Shown here piece after piece: positions 35,752 through 46,247 of a stretch of 64,000 bases of DNA (its first letter is position 1; every line of letters starts with the position of its first letter). Position numbers and translations under genes: made by a program. The stretch is from assembly GCA_032871835.1 (NCBI GenBank), contig CM065296.1:8566001-8630000 (forward strand). The letters are read 5' to 3'. The notes below the pieces were generated by a model. That model was not told where the DNA came from. It saw only the letters and a program-made list of their open reading frames with translations, and made no database searches. The DNA is from Dipteronia dyeriana. Lineage: Eukaryota > Streptophyta > Magnoliopsida > Sapindales > Sapindaceae.

Positions 35752-36243
35752 TGTTATTGGTAAAATTTGAAGAATGATGAGTCAACATAATTACCCAAAG
35801 ATACGGGAGATAGTGATGTCATGTCACCAAAAGTCATCCTTCATGAACCTACCTAAGCTAACCAAAGATGGTCTCATTACACCTTGTTGAGGCTATTGAG
35901 ACGGTCGGGACAAAACCCCCGGTCAGGAGTGAATAACCGATCATGGTGAATAAAGCTTGGTCGGGTTTTGGTGGATGATCGACAGAACAACACGTGGAGA
36001 CTATCAAATACATGTAAAATGAGTCTTACTCTAATAAGATGTCTCAAAGCACACTTTGATAAGGAAACGAGTTTCCCCATCGATGACAGAGTCCAAATTA
36101 GGCAAGGGATCTAATGCGTGAAGAACGCAAAACAGGAAAGAAGAATAAAATGACTTAAACATGTCAACTTTATTTACTTGTATAGCATGAATTAAGACTT
36201 TATGCATATATAAATAGACTCTAATAATACCCATGAAGGGTTG

Positions 36244-36302
<59 letters not shown>

Positions 36303-36495
36303 CGAGAGATTGAGTGTGAAATTGATTATTCACAGTGAAGTTCTTTCCTCGTCGGTTTCCGACAGTCGTGGACGTTTCCCTATTCTTAGGGTTTTACCAC
36401 GTAAAATCTTTGTGTTTCTTTTAACTTATTAGCAATTGTGTGATTTCATATACATTCTGTTCGACGTGTGATCCATCCAAAAAGCACTGTCAACA
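35752..36495 (+). repeat. Gypsy 3' LTR
   Basis: 744 bp matching the 5' LTR, starting TGTTATTGGTAAAATT and ending CTGTCAACA. It is longer than the 5' copy because of the GA tract at 36246-36299. The shared hairpin motif is intact here (TCGTGGACGTTTCC ... TTTTACCACGTAAA, 36367-36404). Confidence 0.93.
36246..36299. repeat. (AG)n microsatellite in the Gypsy 3' LTR
   Basis: About 27 uninterrupted AG units. The same place in the 5' LTR has only AAAAAAGAGAGAGAAAG, so the tract expanded after insertion. Confidence 0.97.
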
Positions 36496-36500
36496 CTCTC

Positions 36501-36528
36501 AAACACCTTACACGTCCATTTCTTTACA
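36501..36528 (+). repeat. Copia-2 3' LTR, right end
   Basis: AAACACCTTACACGTCC followed by ATTTCTTTACA is the last part of the Copia-2 LTR (compare 18393-18420), directly after the Gypsy target copy CTCTC. Confidence 0.92.
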
Positions 36529-36533
36529 CCCAC

Positions 36534-37250
36534 ACTTATTTATAATAATATTTATTTTAAAAATTATACCGTTAAAAAAATCTCATTGAGATCTTTAAAA
36601 TAACACCAATTTTAATATATGTATATATATATACATTATTTTTTTACTTTTAATTATGTATTTAACTAATGGTAAATTTTTATATTAACTTAATTTAGTG
36701 CAATTAAAGAAATGACAAAATTCTTAAAAAAAAAATACACGACAAAATACTTCAAAAAAATACATGACAAAATACTTTAAAAAAATACATGACAAAAAAA
36801 ACTCTAAAATAAAGCAAATAACAACATAACTTAACGATAAAAAACTCGATAACAATAAATTCAATTAATTGTTTAGAAATCCGGAGAATTATCTCAACTT
36901 CCCTTATAACCACGAAAACACTGGCTAAAGCCGCCGGATGAGAAAAAATTAATGTGAAAAAAACAGTTGAAATAATTAAGTGAAAATTAGTTGGATAAAT
37001 AAATTGAATAATATTATGGTGAAAAATTTGGGATAAAATTATGAAAGTAATTTTTTATATTTTTTAATATTATGCAAATAATAGTTTTTATGTCAAAAAA
37101 ATTAATCAGTTTTGTTTAAGTTAACTAATAGAAATTAATTAGTATTGTATAAAGTTTTATTGAAAGAATATTACAGTAAAGATACTCTTTTATACCAAAT
37201 TGGTGTTGGATGCATTGGATTGGGAAAAAAAAATAGTGTAACAATAGTCA
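36534..37250. mobile_element. Right arm of the TIR element split by Copia-2 (tentative)
   Basis: AT-rich and non-coding, with three imperfect ATACATGACAAAATACTTTA repeats at 36735-36795. The block TATACCAAATTGGTGTTGGA plus TGCATTGG at 37191-37222 resembles the inverted complement of 17757-17790. TTTTTACACCAATTTGATGT at 37263-37282 is a further related inverted copy. No coding sequence and no confirmed target duplication. Confidence 0.38.
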
Positions 37251-37529
37251 TAAACGATGCTCTTTTTACACCAATTTGATGTAATATTCCCAAAAAAAAT
37301 AATTAATTATCACAATGCTTTGGCCATTTACATGCCCTTTTTTTTCTATGCCTCTGTCATAGATTCAAATCTTTTTTAGCTTGTGTTTGACATGTTAAAA
37401 CTTTTGGTCGAAAACAAATCATTAAGCCATTGTTGATCACTCGTTGGTCATAATGGCCATGAATGGCTCATAACTTCAAATACATAAAGAAAGAAGGTCC
37501 AAATATAGAGTTCTCGGAAGGGAAGACAT
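37251..37529. other. Non-coding spacer before LINE-2
   Basis: No gene or repeat recognised. It contains ordinary AT-rich sequence up to the first LINE-2-like coding remnants at about 37530. Confidence 0.45.
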
Positions 37530-37535
37530 GGATTT

Positions 37536-38822
37536 CGAATTCTGACAGTACTAGATGGACGGAAAAGAGGTGAAGAGATGTCTACCTCTTTCAGAAAGAA
37601 GCCAGAATTTGGGGCGAAGAAGAGAGAGGCTGACAGCTGGAAGACCTATGACTCAGACAAGACTTGTAGGGAAATGATGACAATGAAATGTATACGAGAA
37701 GAGACCAAGTTTACCTTTTCAAGCTAAAGTCTGGCCTTAAAGCTGGAGTAGCTGTACTGAGAAAAAGGGGAATATGGCATATGTCAGAAGACCAAAAAGA
37801 AAACCGTCTAATCAATCATGTTTGAATGGTAAGCTAATCTTAGGAAAAGAAAAGAAAATGATTCATAGATATGACTTGGACAAGGGCAACACCTATTCTT
37901 CTGATTCAGATTCTGATGAGGGTCGAAATTGGAATTATGGTAAGTTTAGAGGAGAAAGTTCAAATTTCAAGTCTGTCAGAAAGAGGTCAAGCTAGGGGGT
38001 GCTGCTGGGTCGGATTATATTTGTTTAAAGGATGGGCTGCATAAGGAATCTCCAAGCCCAGTCAAATCTCGTGCTTTGTTTCAGGAAGGCCTGATATTTG
38101 TTTCTAGTTTGGGTAATGATAAGAGGGACTCATGCGATTCTTTTAGAGGCCCAAGCCAAATTTTGTTTAGATACACAAATAATAGTTTGGGTTCCATATC
38201 GGATAAAGAAAAAGGGATTGTAAGACTTCCCTTAAGAGGCCCAATTCAATTGCCTCTTGCTTTATTTGAAGGAGGTCAATTAAAGGGCAGAGACCTGATG
38301 GCTGTGCCATTATCTGTGGAGCTGGATGCCTTTGATAGCAGGTCAAATTCTCCAATTGGCCCATCCTTAAAGGAAGATAGAATGAAAGGAATTGGTTCTA
38401 AGAAGAATGATATGTCGCACAAGAGAAGTAATGATCTATTGAAACCAGGGAGAAAGGCTAAGTGAGCTGCAAATGGAAACGAATCGTATTGGAACTCAAA
38501 TGAGGAGATAGCAAAGGTCATTGAGAAAGGGGTGGCCTTAGGCGTTGTTTTTAATGCAAAAGATGATTTAAAAGAGAACGGTGTGAAGAAGACTAATACT
38601 GGAACTCATGAGACTGCTCACAGTGAAGACATTGAAACTGAAGGCCAAAGTAGAGGAAAAACATAATTGGAGTTGAACTTAGGTATAGAGGTAGCAAAGG
38701 TAATAGAGGTTTGTACGGCACCGGGGTTTGATTTCAATGGCAATGAAGAAAAGATTGGAAGAATAATAGCGCGAAGAGAATTGGAAGATGAAAAGCGTCT
38801 GGCAGAGATTGTTGACAGATAA
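37536..38822 (+). pseudogene. LINE-2 ORF1 remnant
   Basis: Scattered frames encode a hydrophilic, Lys/Glu/Ser-rich protein like the C-terminal tail of plant LINE ORF1s: GNTYSSDSDSDEGRNW, IAKVIEKGVALGVVFNAK, RIIARRELEDEKRLAEIVD. No DUF4283 core or zinc knuckle is visible, so the N-terminal part seems lost. It directly precedes the endonuclease, where ORF1 belongs, and has several stops and frame changes. Confidence 0.55.
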
Positions 38823-38865
38823 GTATCTTCATTTCATTTTTTCCTGGGTTTTCTTAAGTTTAGAT

Positions 38866-40011
38866 GTTAATTACATCATGGAATGTTAGAAGCCTTGGAA
38901 TGGGGGAGAAGAAAAGGGTAGTCAGAGGGTTAGTTAATTGAGTAAAACAACATATTTTATTCATTCAAGAGTCAAAGCTTAAGGTGTTTGACAGTAGAGT
39001 TATTAGTTCTCTCAGGGGTTCTTGGCTCACTAGAGGAGTTGGTGTGGATGCGGAGGGTGCTTCGGGTGGTTTGATTTCTGTGGAATGATGATTTTTTCAA
39101 GGTGGAGGCATGCATTACTAATAAACGGTGCATAATTTTGGTGGGTGTTTTGACAAAGTTAAAGCCCATAGTGTTTTGTAATATCTATGCTTCGTCTTTA
39201 GAGAGGAAAAAAAGGAGTTGTGGGATTTTATTTTGTGTTGGCAGCAATCGTTAACGACTCCATGGTGTATGGGGGGATTTTAATTCGGTTCTTGACCCAA
39301 CAGAGAGTGTGGGTGTGGGCTGCAACATGGGATCAATCAGGAGCTTCAGTAATTTCATACTTTGAGCAAAGGTTATTGACATTCCACTGTATGGATTGAG
39401 CTTTACTTGGTCCAATAATAGGGAGCGTGAGTTTTGGGTGATATTGGATCGTTTCCTACTTTCACCAATAATCTTGACGTGGTTTCCTAATCTTATGCAA
39501 AAGGGGCTCCCTTGTAGCCTTTCAGATCATAATATGATTTAGTTAGGTGATTCGGGTGTGAGTTGAGGGCCATCCCCCTTTCGATTTCTCAACTGGTGGC
39601 TAGGTGAGAAAGATATGATGAAAGATGCTATGAAAGGCTGGTCTAGTTGTGATGTTGTGGGATCTAAAGGCTTTGTGCTATTTTCTAAGGCAAAGGTTGT
39701 AAAGGTTAATCTGAAGAAATGAGGCTGATCAAGCAATCAGTCTTTGATTCAGCCGAGTAACTTAGTTGATTTAAAAGCTTCTCAAGAAGAGTGGACATAG
39801 CTGTAAGACATGGGAGATTAAGTCTCTTGGAGGAGTAGTGGAAAAACCTTCGTAGAGAGGAGCAACCGTGGAGACAAAAGTCTTGGATAAATTAGTTGAC
39901 AGAAGGCGATAAGAACACCAAGTTTTTCATAGCGTGGTCAACAGGAGAAGGAGAAGGAATGTTATAGGAGAGATTGAGTTGGAGGGAGTAAAGTTTACAG
40001 ATATGGACCTT
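38866..40011 (+). pseudogene. LINE-2 endonuclease and RT N-terminal linker
   Basis: ITSWNVRSLGMGEKKRVVRG is the standard endonuclease start, with HILFIQESKLK (catalytic Glu) after one stop. The remainder is heavily broken: WCMGGF, SFTWSN-like LYLVQ, LPCSLSDH-like CSLSDHNM. From about 39890 the RT linker reads GDKNTKFFI / VVNRRRRRNVIGEIELEG. The frame is cut at MDLF by the solo LTR target site (TTTAG, 40012-40016). Confidence 0.75.
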
Positions 40012-40016
40012 TTTAG

Positions 40017-40059
40017 TGAAATTGCACAAATGCGGTTAAAATGTCTTAGGCTAACCTGG

Positions 40060-40108
<49 letters not shown>

Positions 40109-42802
40109 CGGGCGTGAATAGGTTATTACACCTTTCAAACCCTTGAAACAGACTTTCGTTTATCACTTTAGTTAGCTTGGATAACAATACTTAAGTTAAT
40201 AGAACATACTTGAGAAAGCAAAGTGTGTTATCAAAATCAGTATTGTCAAACAAGCTTACATGTTGCAAGAGATAAGACTATCAAATAAAACTAAAATATA
40301 CAATACTTGTACTCTCATTAATATTATATATATACAAGTATTCCTTCAAAGACTATTACAAACAAATATGTTCAATATACAAGTACAATAACATTTACAA
40401 TTTTAATCATTAGAAGTGCTTATTGATCACATGTCACCACTATCTTGTCTAGAAATATATCCATTAAACTTGTAGAATAAGATATACACATACACATACA
40501 CATACAAATATATGAGAAGATTATGAAGAATTGACACATTATTTTTTTTTACGTGGTAAAACCTCCGTAGAGGAAACATCCACGGGTTGAATACAACCAT
40601 CGGGTACTTTTATTGGAAAGTAGATAAGAAAATCCTCAAAAATGATCAACAAATGACACACTCGCTATTAGACTCTACATCTACCCAATCCCTATTGGTA
40701 GATTGGAAATTCCTCAAAAGTGATCAACAAATGACTCACTTTCTATTGGAGTCCACTCTAACCAACATCGTTAAGAAGTTAGAAATTCCACTAGAATGAT
40801 CAACAAATGACTCATCCTATCCATGGACTCCATCGCATCTTAACATCTTGGGTCTACAAATAAAAATATACTTTCTATCCAAGGCACTCATGCCTCTAGA
40901 AAGTCTCTCATGCTTGATTGTCCGAGCCACATGCTCCAATCAAGACTCATTGATTGGCTATCCAAGGCACCCATGCCTCTAACCAAGACTTCATGCCTTT
41001 TACAATGACTTCCAATGTGATCATGAATGCATAAATGCAAACAAGCACTCAACATAGAATATGATGATCAAACATATCCTATGGGAACTAGACATAAGCA
41101 TAAAAGTTCACATCACAAGTGTAGTCTAGTTACTAATCATGAATGATAAACCTAGAACATGTAAAAGCACTAAAATGCAAACAATATATAGGAACATTCA
41201 TGATACTAAAACTTGAATCAAAATATGAACATTTAGCACATATTCAAGATTTAGTCATATACATATAAATATGCTAGAAACATGTGAGAATATCAATCAA
41301 GTTTTCTAGAAAAAACCTAGAGCATATTTCATTCAATATATTCAATTAAACTCAAAAATAGCTCTAAGATAACAATCAAATGTGTTATTCCTTAAGATAT
41401 TCAATCAAATGAACCAAACACATGTAAAGACTATTTTAACACAAAATCAATCAATTAAAGTTCACAAAATAATCCTAGAAATGAAGCTAGCACAATACAA
41501 TCTCAAACATGTGAAAACATAGGCCAAATCAAAACCTAACTCAACATGTAGAGATTTCAATCAAAATAATCTAGCTTCAATAGAGTCTAAAACTCTAATT
41601 AAAACATATATAAAATACATACAAGTAGTGAAGAAGAAAACCCAAGGTGATTGATCAAGTTTAGAAACAAAACTTAAGATGAAAATCAATACCTTAGTAA
41701 AACTTGTACAGTCCCGTTTTGTGTGTATAGCCACCAAAAACAGCAACAAAAACTTCTCAAACCTTCTTAGAATTGATAGAGAAATGATAGATGAACACCC
41801 TCAAATTTGAATCACTCAAAACGGAGATCAAACGAAGAAGATAGAGTGTTTGGAAGGTGAGAAAATGTAGAAAGAAAATTCTGCACAACTTTTTCAAGTT
41901 TCTTCTTCTTATGAAAATGTGAGAGGGATGAGATATATAAAGGAGGGGGAATTAAAAAGAGCCAAAAGACCAAATTGCCCCCTTTCCTACTGCCTCCCCG
42001 AGATGACGTGTGGGTATCTCGGGGGCAGCAAGGCTTTGTGCCTGAGATGGCCAAACACCATCTCGGGAAGGTGGCCTTTGATGGCCTTCTGCCATCACAC
42101 CACTCCGTTGCGCTCCTCTCGCGTTCTTCAACCGTTCTCTGGCCTCCAAACTCTGAATTCAAATATGTTTTTGGATTACAAAACCGGGACTCTCTCATAC
42201 ACATGGACATCTATAAAACTCTACCCAGAAAATAAAAATTCGACTCGATATACGAAGACGAAGACAATGCATGCAACATAACCGAAAAGTTTCATAACTC
42301 TCGACTCGAAACTTGAAATCAAATGTATGAGTAACTGAAATGACCAGGACTTAATTAGAAACAATATAATACCTAATTCAAGTCTAATGGTCCATGTTAT
42401 ACAAACATATAAACACACAAACATGTATCACACAAGAATGCTTATTTCAAAGACATAATTTACAAACATGCATTTTTCTATACCTATCAATTTCACACGA
42501 ATGCATGAGCATTCTAAATCAAGTGTGTAAATGTGTTATACAAAATAAAAACAACGATGCATGGACATATATGAATGCAATTTGTGTGTGTGCCTAAGTC
42601 TTATAAGAGGAATGAGGTCTTTTAATATACCTTTGTAGAACCAATGAAGCACATTTCTCTTGAAGACTTTTGCACTTGCTTGATAGGTTGCCACATCTTC
42701 TTTGAAGCTTGAATCATCATCAATATAAGAGACAACTAACCAATACAAGTGAAATATAGTTTTGATATGGAATAATGCCAACACAAAATCAAAAACCTAA
42801 CA
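40017..42802 (-). mobile_element. 2.79-kb solo LTR inside LINE-2 (minus orientation)
   Basis: The insert has TG...CA ends (TGAAATTGCAC ... AACCTAACA) and flanks TTTAG (40012-40016) and CTTAG (42803-42807). Subtracting it rejoins the LINE frame as DLFRSEIQGFFKKHF. Read on the minus strand it starts TGTTAGGTTTTTG, has a TATA-like TTTATATATC at about 41930 and the CCGTGGATGTTTCC / TTTTACCACGTAAA motif at 40551-40586, and ends after a poly(C) tract. A CCTATTCACGCCC stretch before the C run resembles the LTR ends of some plant Copia families. No gag or pol lies inside. The short frames over it are not conserved. Confidence 0.8.
40063..40108. repeat. Poly(G) tract of 46 bases
   Basis: 46 consecutive Gs (Cs on the LTR's sense strand) lie near the end of the solo LTR, followed by CGGGCG. 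Related LTRs usually have a short run of Cs here, so the tract looks like an expansion or a sequencing/assembly artefact. It can form G-quadruplexes. Confidence 0.97.
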
Positions 42803-44102
42803 CTTAGAAGTGAGATTCAAGGTTTCTTCAAAAAGCATTTCCAAAAGGAAAATTGGTTAAGGCCAAGGATGACAAGGACTAATTTTCAAAGGTTAACAGA
42901 GGATGAGAGTATGTCTTTGGAAGAGGAATTCAAGTTGAAAGAAGTTTGGCTTGCATTATCCAATGGTGAGGGTAGTAAGGCTCCGGGTCATGAAGGGTTA
43001 AACTTGAATTTTATTAAAACTCATTGGGGAGACATTCAAGAGGATTTCATGAAATTTATCAAAGAATTTCATAAAGATGGGTTGGTAGTGAAGGACCTAA
43101 ATAGAACTTTCATTCCTCTAATTCATAAAGTAAACAATGTGGAGTCCATGAAAGACTTTAAACCTATGAGTCTCGTAAACTCTATGTATAAGATTCTCAC
43201 TAAGGTTTTGGCAAATAAGTTAAGGAAGGTTATGAATGTTGTCATTGGAGAATCTCAAATGGCCTTTGTCAAAAACCGGTAAATAACCGATAGTTTTGTG
43301 ATAGCAGATGAAATTATTCACAAATGGAAGAGAGAGTTGGAGGGAGGCTTGGCAGTGAAGTTAGACTTTGAAAAAACCTATGACAGTATGGACCATGTTT
43401 TTCTTGATTCCATGATGGAAGACATGAGATTCAGTATCAGATTGAGAGAATGGATGAAGGAATGTATTTCCACCCCGATGATGTCTATGTTGGTTAACGG
43501 TAGGCCTACTCCCCAGTTTGGTGTTGAAAAGAGGTTGAGGTAAGGAGACCCTTTATCCCTCTTCCTTTTCAATATAGTTTTGGAAGGTTTGAATGACTTA
43601 CTCCAAAAAGCTTTCACCTTGGGATTAATTGAAGACGAATGTTTTGACAATAATAAAGTTCATATTACTCATCTAAGTTTTCGAATGACACAATTCTTTT
43701 CCTAAAACCTAGGATGGATTATCTTCTCAACGCAAAGAGAGTTCTTTATTGTTTTGAGTTGGTGTCGGGTTTAAAGTTTAATTTTCACAAATCATGTATG
43801 GTAAGAGTGGGCAAAGGAAAGGTCAGGGAGTCAATCAACTGGGCTTCAGGTTTTAAATGCATGAAAGCTTCCTTACCCTTTTCTTATCTCGGCTTTCACC
43901 AAGGGGGTCAACCAAATTCTAAACATTTTTGGAATCCTTTAGTTGACAAAATTGAGAAGAGATTGGCCTCACGGAAGAGGAAGTTTTTGTCAAAAGGGGG
44001 GAGATCAATGTTGATAAAAGTAGTGATTTCTAGCATCCCCACTTACTACCTTTCCGTGTTTAAAATTCCGGTTGGTGTGGCGAAAAGGATTGAGAAGATT
44101 TA
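42803..44102 (+). pseudogene. LINE-2 reverse transcriptase
   Basis: RSEIQGFFKKHF leads into RMTRTNFQRLTEDESMSLEE, GSKAPGHEGLNLNFIKTHW and NRTFIPLIHKVNNVESMKDF. Palm A is VKLDFEKTYDSMDHVFLDSM and motif B RLRxGDPLSLFLFNIVLEG, with a TAG or TAA replacing one residue each time. The catalytic box is altered to FSNDTILF after a frameshift near 43680. KPRMDYLLNAKRVL, FSYLGFHQGG and KGGRSMLIKVVISSIPTYYL complete the thumb/connection. Stops lie at 43280, 43541 and 44100. Confidence 0.9.
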
Positions 44103-45780
44103 GAGGGATTTTTTTATGGTGCGACGGGATTCATAAACGATAGCTTTATACGGTAAGGTGGGAAGAGGTTTGTAAAAGATAAGAGTTAAGAGGTCATGGA
44201 ATTGAGAGAATTCTAGATAAAGGCAAAGCCATGCTTGAGAAGTGGATTTAGAGGTCTGGTAGGGAAGAAAAGGCGTTTTGGAGGAGAGTTGTTTGTAGCA
44301 AATATTAGGTGCAAGAATCCTCTTTATTTTGGAAATGGCAGAAACCCAAATATGTTTCTTTTTTTTATCAAATCGGTTGGGAACCTTTTGACGGCTGGCT
44401 CTAAGACCGCTGAGGAGAGAGAAGATGGTTTTGTACCGATCATAGGGAAGAGGGATAAAGTTAATTTCTGGAATGATTTGTGTTTGGATGGTAAGCCTGT
44501 TAAAGAGGCTTTTCCTTGGTGCTTTACGTTGGCAGAAAAGAAAAGTGGTATGGTTAGAGACTTTGATTTCTAGAATGGTCTGTATTGGGAGTGGCACATT
44601 CCTACAAGAAGACCCCCTTTTGATTGGCAGAAAGATCAATGTCAACTCTTCTCAACATTCTTGAACTGCATCCTAATTCGTAAGCAGTTCCCTAATTCAA
44701 TTGCTTGGACTGAGAAAACGAATGATATCTTCTCAGTTGGTTTCTTCCGAAAATCAATAGAACATTCTAATGAGAGATCGTTGTCCCCTTCTTTAATTTG
44801 TTGGAAAGGTACTTGTCCTCCCGAGTTGGAGATGTTCGTGTGGCAACTTTGGAGAGGGAGAGTGTTGGTGAGAAAGGTGTTACACAGTTGTGGTATGGCC
44901 CAAATTATAGACTTGGGTTATCCTTTTTGCAAAATTGAGACGGAAACTGTTGATTATCTTTTTATACATTGTTCTTGGTCGATATGTTTAGTTGGTATGG
45001 CTTGGTGGGGAGTTTAATGATGCTTGTTATCACTGTTAAAGACTGGCTAGATGGATGGATGGGCCTATGTTCTACATCCAAGAGTGAGAGGGTATGGGGT
45101 TCGTTATTTTGTGTGATAGTGTGGATAATCTAGGAGTCCAGAAATCAGCTGGTATTTGAAGGCAAAGTCACAATAGTTAAGCAGGTAGCCGATTTGGTGA
45201 AATTTAGGATTGTGTGGTGGTTCAAATATCTTGGGATAGGATCCTAGGATTCCGTTCAAGCGTTGTTGCTCAACGTTAAGGACCTCTACGTTGAAAACAC
45301 AAAGGTGAATCACAAAAAGATTATTGACTGGATACCCCTATGGATGACAGTCTCAAATTCAACATTGATGGTTCTGTGAGAGACAAGCCAAGGCCAGCAG
45401 GTATATGTGGGGTGTTGAGAGATTCGAATGGGAATGTGTTGTGCTTATTCTCCTCTTTATGGGGATAGCTGATTCTAATACAGCAAAGCTTTGAGCAGTG
45501 AAAAAAAACAGTTGAGTTGTGCAATCTTAATCCGTATTTAAGAGGCAAGGACATGGTTGTCGTGAGTGACTCGAAGGTGGTCGTTTCTTGGGTGAACAAG
45601 AGAGAATTCGGGAATTTGGCTCATGGTAACTCCATTTTGGACATTCGTGGCAATATGAGTTCTCATGAAAGCCTGGAAGTTGTTTAAGACTCTAGAGTTT
45701 ACAATTCCTTTATGGATAGTTTGGGTAAAATGGGCTCTAACAAGGATGGAGACTTTGTGGAATGGAGCGACATATAGTGT
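44103..45780 (+). pseudogene. LINE-2 zf-RVT, RNase H and C-terminus
   Basis: Strongly broken. CWKGTCPPELEMFVWQLWRG and DYLFIHCSWS mark the zf-RVT domain at about 44800-44990. After more stops the RNase H is seen as LKFNIDGSVRDKPRPAGICG, VLRDSNGNVLCLF and VVSDSKVVVSWVNKREFGNL at 45350-45620. The N-terminal Asp and the Asp of VVSDS are present. The 3' untranslated region (45780-46081) is rich in TTGTT/TGTTT. Confidence 0.8.
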
Positions 45781-46123
45781 TGTGGTTTTGTTAGTTAGTG
45801 GCTTTGGAGTCCCTGGTGTAATGGTTATGGTGTGTTGTTGCTTCTATTGTCTTGGTTGTTTGTGTTTTGGTGTTGCTCTGTTCTGTACTGATGCCTCTGT
45901 TTTGGTGGACTATTGTTGTTTTTGTGTTTTTTGTTGTCTTTGTTGTTCTGTTATGTTTTGTTTCTAGGGCCTAAGGCTCTTTGTTTTTCTGGTTCTTGTG
46001 GTTGTTTGTTGGAACTTGGTTTGGTCTGTTTCAGGGGGTTTCCCTTTGTTGCCTTTTTGGTCTATCAAAGTTTTACCTATTCAAAAAAAAAAAAGACTTC
46101 ATTCTGACCATGAGAGGAAATAG

Positions 46124-46233
46124 ACAAGATGAGGTTGGTCTGGTGGTAGGCCCCTCACATCTACGCCACGAGATCATAGGTTCTTGTCTCTCTCTCTCCC
46201 AAAAAACCCCGAATTATTATAATATTTCTGATT
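46124..46233 (+). mobile_element. SINE (about 110 bp)
   Basis: Flanked by a perfect 14-bp duplication, ATGAGAGGAAATAG, at 46110-46123 and 46234-46247. The left part reads GAGGTTGGTCTGGTGGTAGG (box-A-like). About 35 bases on, ATCATAGGTTCTTGTC is a box-B-like sequence (consensus GGTTCRANNCC). Together these are the internal RNA polymerase III promoter of a tRNA-derived SINE. A CT-repeat and an A/T-rich 3' end follow. It inserted close behind the poly(A) of LINE-2. Confidence 0.8.
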
Positions 46234-46247
46234 ATGAGAGGAAATAG

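Larger units (their letters stand above)
24274..36495 (+). mobile_element. Tat-like Gypsy retrotransposon with antisense ORF
   Basis: A 12.2-kb Ty3/Gypsy element in the 3' LTR of Copia-2. Perfect 5-bp target copies CTCTC lie at 24269-24273 and 36496-36500. LTRs are 24274-24987 and 35752-36495. The order RT, RNase H, integrase identifies Gypsy. A long region between pol and the 3' LTR with minus-strand coding (31753-35378) is a feature of plant Tat-lineage elements such as Grande. Gag, protease and the start of RT are largely deleted, and the RNase H is split by a 2.36-kb solo LTR. Without that insert the element is about 9.9 kb. It is non-autonomous. Confidence 0.93.
17924..36528 (+). mobile_element. 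Copia-2: Ty1/Copia element carrying three later insertions
   Basis: The 5' LTR is 17924-18420. The 3' LTR starts at 23806 and is cut at 24273 by the Gypsy element, resuming at 36501-36528. The flanks CCCAT (17919-17923) and CCCAC (36529-36533) form a 5-bp target duplication with one change. Without the Gypsy element (24274-36495) and the solo LTR (20820-21706) the element is about 5.5 kb. Gag, zinc knuckle, protease, integrase, RT and RNase H are in Copia order. The broken frames and many LTR differences show that it is old. It is a different family from Copia-1. Confidence 0.93.
37530..46094 (+). mobile_element. LINE-2: plus-strand LINE, split by a reversed solo LTR
   Basis: A second non-LTR element, on the plus strand. 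It has a degraded ORF1 (37530-38822), an endonuclease (from 38866), reverse transcriptase (39880-40011 plus 42803-44100), zf-RVT and RNase H (to about 45780), a T/G-rich 3' untranslated region and a poly(A) at 46082-46094. Without the solo LTR it is about 5.8 kb. The 5' boundary is approximate: GAATTCTGACAG near 37540 loosely resembles TTCATTCTGACC after the poly(A), but I do not count it as a proven target duplication. Confidence 0.85.

Noticed and set aside
36241..36432. Arg-Glu repeat protein
   Set aside because: Translation of the (AG)n microsatellite in the Gypsy 3' LTR.
39927..40187. Glycine-rich or proline-rich protein
   Set aside because: It is only the translation of the poly(G) tract inside the solo LTR.
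41812..42281. Overlapping frames of 86-132 codons on both strands
   Set aside because: They arise from the GC-richer U3 segment of the solo LTR. No protein family matches, and several frames overlap on opposite strands.
37530..46110. Proven target duplication for LINE-2 (TTCGAATTCTGAC near 37535 versus CTTCATTCTGACC after the poly(A))
   Set aside because: The match needs gaps and the 5' boundary is not independently fixed, so it may be chance.
46124..46233. tRNA gene
   Set aside because: Box-A-like and box-B-like sequences are present but no cloverleaf or anticodon arm. The 14-bp duplication shows a SINE.
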